Below, in pieces: positions 57,450 through 64,000 of a stretch of 64,000 nt of DNA (within the stretch, counting starts at the first letter, position 1; every line of letters begins with the position of its first letter). The DNA is from Prochilodus magdalenae. Taxonomy: Eukaryota > Chordata > Actinopteri > Characiformes > Prochilodontidae. The stretch lies in NCBI GenBank assembly GCA_024036415.1, contig JAMWET010001300.1, forward strand, positions 782,501 to 846,500, read 5' to 3'. The notes below the pieces were generated by a model that did no database searches, was not told the origin of the DNA, and worked only from the letters and a program-made list of their open reading frames with translations. Both the position numbers and the translations under genes were made by a program.

Positions 57450-57870
57450 AATGATAGATGATGGAAAAATTTAGACTGACATGGACCATATTTACACATA
57501 CAGAAGTAGTGTCTCTTAATATAGTCAGGCTGCTATGTTTGCTAATGGAACATGCATACCTTGTGCCATGGAATCGTAGAGGTTCTTAATGGTGTCCTGC
57601 GATAATCCATCCCATCCCATGACAACAAACCAATCTCGGCGCTGACCATGGTGCCTCCACACACGGATTCATTGGTTGTCTCCACCAAGAGAAATCTGTG
57701 TGCGTGTAGTTACGTGTGCATCCATCTGCTAATGATGCTGGCACTAACAGGATGTCTTATGAAGGGGATCACTGCTCACTGAATGTCCGTGATCATGGCT
57801 GTTGGGTCAGTCAGGTACAGAGAAAAGGACTGTCTCTTGATGCCAAACTTACCCACCATGTGTCATTCCT
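57450..57870 (-). pseudogene. Tc1-like transposase relic (family E, copy 3)
   Basis: Shares with 39126-39770, in the same order and strand, GACCCAACAGCCA (about 57805), CATCCTGTTAGTGCCAGCAT (about 57755), a block with CAGGACACCATTAAGAACCT (about 57590) and AGACACTACTTCTGTATGTG (about 57505). Coding frames are lost. About 220 bp present in the 39-kb copy between these blocks are missing here. Confidence 0.7.
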
Positions 57871-58110
57871 GTCGGTTGCTTCCTTCTGGGTGCAACTATT
57901 TGTGCAACTATTCTTTTGAAGATTAGTGTATAGAAACAAAGTCATTCTTCATTTAGTATAAAACGCTTCTTTCTAGAGAAACCAACAGAGTGGTAACAGG
58001 GACCAGATGCCTGAAGTGTTTAACGTCTCTAAAATCCATGGAATGCTTATGAATACACTGCCTGATGCAGGATGGTAGTTTTGAGATAAGGCTTTAGCTT
58101 GAAATATCTT
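57871..58110. other. No gene seen
   Basis: Unassigned. Confidence 0.5.
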
Positions 58111-58115
58111 ATTTT

Positions 58116-58165
58116 TACTTTATTGATCGCAGAGGGATAGAAAAGAAATTTCCCCAAAGAAAGAA
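58116..58165 (-). mobile_element. L2-like LINE tail
   Basis: Reverse complement reads TCTATCCCTCTGCGATCAATAAAGT, close to the usual L2 fish tail with GGGATCAATAAAGT. Only the last 40-50 bp are recognised. Confidence 0.55.
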
Positions 58166-59019
58166 ATTCCATTTGTTTTACCATTATCCAACATTACATT
58201 TAGAAACTCCGAAGATATAACTTTATTTACATCTCAACCACTGAATGCCAGGGGGATCCCCCTTTTTAAGTTAATTCTCTTACAGTGTACTGAGTTCTAA
58301 GTCTCCCCGCCTTGCATGTCAGCACCACCTAACTGAGATGAATGGTAATGCGTGTGTCTTCAATATGTATGAAGTCTGAAACTGTACTCTCAACTGATGT
58401 GTTGACACAGGAGAAAAGGGACCGTGCTGCCTTTCCTGCCTAGAAATTGAGAAATTGTCTCTGGACATTAGTTGCACAAAGGTGCAATTGAGATTTGAAC
58501 CCACACTGAAATGAAAAAAGTTGAGTCAACCTGAAAACTTAAGGAAACTTTTTTTCACAACTGCTTTCGATTTAACTGAAGTTGTGGCTGGCCAGTTCTA
58601 GAAAGTTCCGAATAGGAGCTGACCAGCCACTGTTTGGTGTCTGAAGTTTGCTTCTTTAATTTGTAGCTAGCATGCAGCTAACAGCAATGGAACCTGTTAG
58701 CATCCTGCATTTAGCACAACTACATCATCACATGCTTCTCTCGAACAATGGTGTGGTGTTAGACGCATATTAAATAGACTTGCATACGTGAATTTTGACA
58801 CTGTGAAATTGATATCTGTAAAAAGAGCACATGTGTATGCCACAGCTGAAGAGCTGCAGTGATCTTGAGAACGCAAATTTCCCTTCCTCCTCACATTTGT
58901 AGATACCGTATAACATAGAGTGTCAGAAATCACATAAGCAAGTCTGTTTGAGATTATGTAACAACAGGACGCAGTTTCAGGAAAGAGTGCGATGATTTAG
59001 GCGAGCAGTTTGCAGTATA
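58166..59019. other. No gene seen
   Basis: Unassigned sequence. Confidence 0.5.
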
Positions 59020-59185
59020 TTAGAGTGGTGGCTCTGAGCTTTCATTAGCTACGTTAGCACTATTGCTCCAGTGAGAAAGCAGTAAGCAAACTTCAGACAT
59101 GTCTTGGTTGATTGATTACATTTGGGCAAGGGGGGGTGAAATTGTGTTTGATTTTTGGAATTTTTTGGCTGAACCATGGCTTTAA
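59020..59185. mobile_element. Interspersed repeat, family L copy 2
   Basis: TAGCTACGTTAGCACTATTG, CTCCAGTGAGAAAGCAGTAA and CAGACATGTCTTGGTTGATT match copy 1 (55986-56070) and extend further, to about 59185. Confidence 0.6.
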
Positions 59186-59319
59186 GCTTGGGTTTAACGA
59201 TGACTCATTTTGTGGACTGGGAGCATTTCATTTCTCTGTTACTATTTATGAGTTTCCAAGGTGTTGTGAGTTCGTGTACTCTCAAATTGCCTCCTTTGAG
59301 TCAAACCTCTGAGTAATAC

Positions 59320-60260
59320 GTAAGCCTCTTTGATGAGAAGTGGGAACAGTTTGCAGAAAATACACCTCAAACTTCACCTCATTAGAAGTAGTCCCGCCAT
59401 GAATCATAGGGTCATAGGATTTGGGGAGCTGCGATCCTTCATGATTAGAATGAAAACTGAAGTGCACGAAAATATCTGTGAAGATGACTCACAGGACTGC
59501 AAGCCTTTATTCCCGCGAAGCTGCATCTCGCAGCTAAAAAGAACTTCCCAGGCTTCTTGCTTTTTTGTCTGGGGCCTGTTGTTGCAGTTAAAGCATCTGC
59601 AACAAATAAATGCAATGCGCTTGACTGTTCAAGGAGGAAAAAAACGCAGCATGGCCTTTAAAATACTGATCAGAAGTGACAAAGCCAGGCAGAAACAAAG
59701 GCTTTCCAGATTGCAGTTGACAGAAAAATGAACAGTGTCACATTCAGTAGCGGAGGACGACTGTGCGCCGATTCCTCAAGCGGTGGGCGAGCGGCATGGC
59801 AGTGAAGACAACGGTTTCAAAAATAGCCTCTCAGCAGGGAGAGGGGAGAGATTTTGAAGATATTATCCTCAAAGGCGAGGCGGCAGCTTTGAGTGAGGCT
59901 GGGAGAGAGGAGGCGCTGTCTCCAGTAAAATATGAAAGGCCTGCACTCGGTGACAGCCCATGGCTTTTCTCGATACCACTAACACCAGCTGACTGGGATG
60001 ATCCATGGCCGCTTTGTGGAGACTTGTGATATAAATGCTGAGGGCGAGATGTTGCAGATCCAAGTTTCTCTCCTCTCTTCCCTCCCTCCTCCCTCGGCTG
60101 GGCGGCGCAGTGTCACACGGGGGAATTTGTTATGTCCTCTCATCTCTCCATTTCCGGACGTGGAGGAGCGACTTGGGCCCGGCTCGTCCTTGCGCCTTTT
60201 CGGTTTGACAAGCAAGTGGCCTTGGGGACTTTGGACTCCATTTTCAAATTGACCATTTGT
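59320..60260. promoter_or_regulatory. Candidate conserved non-coding block
   Basis: The longest repeat-free, GC-richer stretch of the window, with CpG-containing segments (59750-59790, 60100-60200) and open frames of 133, 88 and 84 codons in different frames and on both strands. The frames overlap inconsistently and contain no domain known to me, so I do not call exons. High complexity plus absence of transposon relics over 900 bp argues for constraint. Confidence 0.35.
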
Positions 60261-60267
60261 AATCAGC

Positions 60268-60325
60268 CCTCTAAAGAGAGAGAGGGAGGGAGGAAGGAGG
60301 CAGAGGGAGCAGGAGAACAAAAAAT
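60268..60325. repeat. Purine-rich low-complexity tract
   Basis: GAGAGAGGGAGGGAGGAAGG-type sequence, almost free of pyrimidines. Confidence 0.8.
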
Positions 60326-60459
60326 GCAGAAGAAAAATGGAAACGATGCCTTTGGTGGTTACTTTGATGGTCACTGAGTGTGCTGGAGATGCAGGCGGTC
60401 AGTTTTGGTGTGTGTGAGTGGGGAGCTGTTTATGTGGGTCACTTCAGTTCTTCACTCTT

Positions 60460-60830
60460 ATATAGCGGTGTGCAAAGGTTTGAACCTCTCCAGTCATATG
60501 GCGTTTTGATGGCTTTCTAAGTGAAAATGAGTGAACACATAGTTTACGGAGAACACACTTTCCATATGCTGTGACTTTTGCACAAGGCACATCATGTTTT
60601 CCCCCCCCCCACAATGTTAAATAAAGGAATACAACAAACAAAGAGGATTCATGCATTAATGTGTAAACATAGAGGATGCAGTCATTTATTTTCACTTGAT
60701 TTGACCAAGGGCACTCAGACTTTTCATATGACCATAGCTATATTGCTTCTGAATACTTTCTTGTTGGTGTTATTTATGCTGGGAATGTTGGGCTTCATGA
60801 TTCTCAAAACTATTTAATATAGTGGTGTCT
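60460..60830. mobile_element. Interspersed repeat, family K copy 3 (probable)
   Basis: Begins TATATAGCGGTGTGCAAAGG then TTTGAACC (60459-60486), an end type shared by a repeat family frequent in ostariophysan fish; GTGAAAATGAGTGAACACAT follows at 60521. A poly-C run sits at 60601-60610. Confidence 0.5.
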
Positions 60831-62032
60831 GCGTAAAAATGAGTGCCTAAAAATCATATTATTTTCAATTTATTACAGCGTTCAACATAATAAAATTTTT
60901 TACAGGTACAGGCTATTATGTCAGCCCTGAGTTTATATGCACATATGAGGAGGGTGCTTTTCCTTCCTTTCCCTTGATTTGGAGGTAAAGAGGGAGCAAG
61001 GTTTTCAGAGGAGACAGTCTGCCTTCACTAGAGGCTTGTTTGTTAAATGTCTGTTATAGTTTATGCAGCGTAATTAGTGTAATCAGTATTGTACTGAGTG
61101 CTTTATTTGTTCCAGTCTGCTGAATATAAAATTTGGTGCCTTATTTGGTGAACAGAGAAGCTCCTATTACATCATTCTGAGTACGTCTTGTGCACAATAT
61201 GATCTGCTGAATAGTAACGCTCTTATGTATTTATGTACTGTTTATGTAATGAGCAGTTTTGCCTTTTTTGGTGAGCTCATGAATAATTTGCTGAGCTCTG
61301 CTCTGATTTGTTGGGGTAAGAATATTGAGTTAAGACGAGGGGGAAGCCAACTTAGGCCTTGTTTACAGATAAACATCAATTGTGCCTCTTGAAAATACAA
61401 TGGAAAGGGAATGGAAAGTGCCAACATCGCCTTAACAAGCAGGAAAGGTACATGCAGATATACAAGAGATGTCAGCCGTGTGATTGGTTAGGAAACCCAA
61501 ACTATGACCATTTAGTTTACATGGATAGGGAAGAAATGTGGTGGAATACATTTATTAGAGTATGGGAAGACGTATAAGGCATACTAAAAAATAAGAAAAG
61601 ATGTTGAACGTGTTGCACTCTGGCAGATAATCAGTGTGTTGACAATAGATGATAACATTTAGGGTGTTTGCATTTTAGCAGGAGAGCTGTTAGCTAGTTA
61701 GCAATGACAAAACATAAAAGAGCATGAAGCTTTCCTTTCATTCTTGTAACCTCCTCTAAGCCTTTGTTGTGAGTAGGGTAGTGTTTGCTAGGATCTGGAA
61801 GTAGTTACTTCTGTTTAATGTATAAAATTAATCTTCTCCAGGTTTCAAAAACACCCCTGAACCCTGGGATATCCATTTCTGCATGTTGATGCAAATGTTA
61901 GTAAGTATGCTGGCAGGTGCAAGGTCAGTCAGTCCAGAGTGCCCACCGACCGCCTTTGGTCATGCTGGCTGCCCCTGGCTCCCTCTCAAGGCTGACATTT
62001 TAACAAAATAGCTCCCTATTGTTTTATGTGTT

Positions 62033-62040
<8 letters not shown>
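60831..62040. other. No gene seen
   Basis: Unassigned sequence; short frames only. Confidence 0.5.
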
Positions 62041-62043
<3 letters not shown>

Positions 62044-62077
<34 letters not shown>

Positions 62078-62080
62078 AAG
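62044..62080. repeat. (GA)n microsatellite
   Basis: About 14 GA units plus an imperfect extension. Confidence 0.92.
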
Positions 62081-62446
62081 AGGAGTGGGGGGAGGCTCAT
62101 TTTCTGCATGTCTGCCTCGCACCTGAAGCCACACTTGTTTTCATCAGCACGTCGTGCAGCTTATGCAAAATGGCATGGCAGTAATGGGCACCATCAGTGT
62201 TGCCCACTGCTTACTTACACATAAGCCAGCTGTGAGGAGGAGAGCGTCCAATGTGGCCTCCTACCTGAACCTTTTCCTTTGCATTAACATCACTTTAACA
62301 CGGTACTACATATAACCAGCCAGGGAGGGTACTACACACTTCAAGGGCTCTTTAGTAAAGATGATGGTTCTATACGCAGTAGATATATGTGGTGATTACA
62401 TGTTGCGTACATCTTAGATTCACCCAAACAGCCTGCATTCTCTGTT

Positions 62447-62470
62447 TGTGTGTGTGTGTGTGTGTGTGTG
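62447..62470. repeat. (GT)n microsatellite
   Basis: Twelve GT units. Confidence 0.92.
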
Positions 62471-62718
62471 CATGCTCATCCAGCAATGCAGTGGATAAAA
62501 GCTTTGCCACCTCCAAGGTATCAGCACATAAAAACTGTAGTGCACATTTCACAGCAGACAGCTTTAGTAATTTTACTTAAAAGGTTAGCAGTTAGCTAAA
62601 ATTATTAGCTTGAAGGCTAGAACTGAACCTGCTCTACCTCTATCTTCTCTTAGATAAAGAGCAGTGCTGTGCATAAAATGACTAACTAGGTTTTCAACAT
62701 TATCTGCATTTATTGCTA
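62471..62718. other. No gene seen
   Basis: Unassigned. Confidence 0.5.
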
Positions 62719-62770
62719 CCATCCTAAAACAAATGTTACCTTGTGTGTTTAAGTGTTATTAACTTCAGGG

Positions 62771-63075
62771 TAGGGTGGGCACTTTCATAACCCCAAAAAG
62801 TTGGACATCCCACCCTCAAATGGAGGACATCATTACACTGAGGATTGGGTGGTTCAGGCATGATACTAGAAAAGATTTAAAATCATAACCTAACCTGTAT
62901 AACACATCAAACTCACCTAATTAGGTGGAATTAATCACATTTGTGAGCCTGACAGGACTAGGTATTGCGTTTAGGTATTGCGTCCAGGTATTGCGTCTAG
63001 GAATTGCGCTGGGCGAAGGACTGGGAGTTGAATAAACAGATGGTCTGATCTTAAACCGGATCTGTGGCCACCCTA
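62771..63075. mobile_element. Small hAT-like element nested in the MITE
   Basis: A 305-bp insertion with ends TAGGGTGGGCAC (62771-62782) and GTGGCCACCCTA (63064-63075), inverted with one mismatch. Flanks CTTCAGGG and CTTCGGAG agree at 6 of 8 positions, compatible with a decayed 8-bp duplication as made by hAT transposases. The intact MITE copy at 761-1267 lacks this segment, which fixes the borders independently. No coding capacity. Confidence 0.75.
62960..63011. repeat. 13-bp tandem array
   Basis: Four units of AGGTATTGCGTYY inside the nested element (62960, 62973, 62986, 62999), the last one diverged. Confidence 0.92.
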
Positions 63076-63542
63076 CTTCGGAGCTCTGCAGGTGACGATG
63101 CACAAGGATAACCAGGCTATAAATACCATCAGGGTGTGTGACGGGACTCATAGATTGAGAAGAGGTGGTAGAAAATGAGTCACAAAGCAGGTGTTAATGA
63201 TGGACTAAAAGGGGTGACTGCATTTTGGCATGCTAAAGTGTGAAGGAAGTAGCTGAATGTGCAGGTGTATGTAAGCAGAGGGTCATACAGGTCTACCAGC
63301 AGTGACGAAAATCCCAGTCTACACAGAAGTCTCCACAGAATTGTGCCAGGGAAGGCTCCCATGAAATCTGGCCCAACTGCACAATTCTTTGATGCCAGAG
63401 TGGCTGAACATTGATGTGGCCTACATCCAGAAACTTGTCCGGTCCCTGCCAAATCGAATCACAGCTGTTATTTGTGTTCTTGGAGGTATTACACACTATT
63501 AGGTACACTTCAATCACAGGTGTCTATTTTTTTTTGTCTGGT

Positions 63543-64000
63543 AAGCTTATCTTTCAAGGAGTTTAAAATCTGAGTTGTATGTCTGTATGTTTTCACTCTC
63601 CCAGTTGGGGAAAATGATTTAACTTCATTTTTATATTTAATATCCGGACAACAGATATGATTATTTATTCATTTATTTATTTATTTCCAATCAAAATGCC
63701 ATGTTAAGTACATGAGATGCATGTGTTGTTATGCACCTTGCACATAAAGGATGGGCCTATTGATTGTGAAATATCAAGCTCATATCAGTGCAGCAGCTCT
63801 GTTCTCCTGTGCACTCGGGGGGAAAACATTGTTTTCTTCTTGACTGAAACAGGAGCTGATACCAAATTTGATTGCTTACAGAGGTCCTTTTGATAGCGCA
63901 TTGTGGTTAGAGGCCTGTTCTGTCTCAGGTGAATTGGTGTGGTGTTTATACATAGGCCATTAGATGGAATGGTCTGGGGTGTCAAATGACAGATGTAGTG
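63543..64000. other. No gene seen; (TTTA)n at 63661-63687
   Basis: Unassigned to the window end apart from a TTTA/TTCA microsatellite. Confidence 0.5.

Larger units (their letters stand above)
62719..63542. mobile_element. MITE copy 2 (same family as 761-1267), interrupted
   Basis: The reverse complement of copy 1. It begins near 62719 with a diverged terminal repeat, continues ACCTTGTGTGTTTAAG and AACTTCAGG (to 62769), is interrupted by the element 62771-63075, resumes AGCTCTGCAGGTG and runs to TTTTTGTCTGGTA (63542). Matching blocks include CATAGATTGAGAAGAGGTG (63150) and GTGAAGGAAGTAGCTGAATG (63240). Confidence 0.8.

Noticed and set aside
59330..59731. 133-codon frame as exon
   Set aside because: Competing frames on both strands and no recognisable domain; kept only as part of a candidate conserved block.
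1..64000. Endogenous retrovirus or LTR retrotransposon
   Set aside because: I looked for paired direct repeats with TG..CA ends, primer-binding sites and protease or integrase wording and saw none.

Overview
This window looks like non-coding DNA from a ray-finned fish, probably an ostariophysan (the carp, characin, catfish and electric-knifefish group). The evidence is the dense load of Tc1/mariner transposons, fish-type LINE 3' tails, a tRNA-derived SINE, abundant GT/TA/TC microsatellites, and a palindromic interspersed repeat (4140-4720) that I associate with characins and catfishes. The lineage call rests on recalled repeat families, not on a search. I found no host protein-coding exon, rRNA or functional tRNA gene that I can support. 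The long open frames are microsatellite or minisatellite translations, broken transposases, or of lengths expected by chance. The window is best read as an intron or a gene desert.

Layout. 0-5 kb: a MITE (761-1267), a LINE 3' tail (2264-2470), a homeodomain-site-rich unique block (2890-3300) and the palindromic repeat. 5.5-7.4 kb: unique sequence, then a 740-bp pyrimidine-rich compound microsatellite. 9.4 kb: a SINE. 15-23 kb: fold-back MITEs, a deleted Tc1 copy (18127-18646), two tandem duplications and other repeat relics. 24-31 kb: a complete-ended Tc1 with IR/DR-type ends (24078-25666), then a complete-ended Tc1 (29128-30567) inserted into the terminal repeat of an older Tc1 relic (28247-30595). 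31-35 kb: candidate CTCF sites, a short MITE and an internally deleted Tc1. 36.6-39.8 kb: two LINE tails joined tail to tail between TA repeats, and two relics of one Tc1 family. 40-45 kb: a hAT-like end, a LINE reverse-transcriptase fossil and a second fold-back MITE. 46.4-46.8 kb: candidate conserved non-coding element. 48.2-49.1 kb: a 19-bp minisatellite next to an older repeat. 51-58 kb: LINE tails, a second SINE-like copy, a fold-back repeat and a third Tc1 relic. 59.3-60.3 kb: GC-richer unique block. 62.7-63.5 kb: a second copy of the first MITE, in inverse orientation and interrupted by a small hAT-like element.

All transposases visible here are broken, so the window is a record of past activity. 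At least five Tc1-like lineages can be told apart, with two clear nesting events giving relative ages. If the window has a host function, it is most likely regulatory and lies in the repeat-free blocks. I found no sign of a new biological system. The strongest leads are the nesting order, the near-complete recently dead Tc1 with long terminal repeats, the strand-asymmetric satellites and the possible CTCF/conserved blocks.
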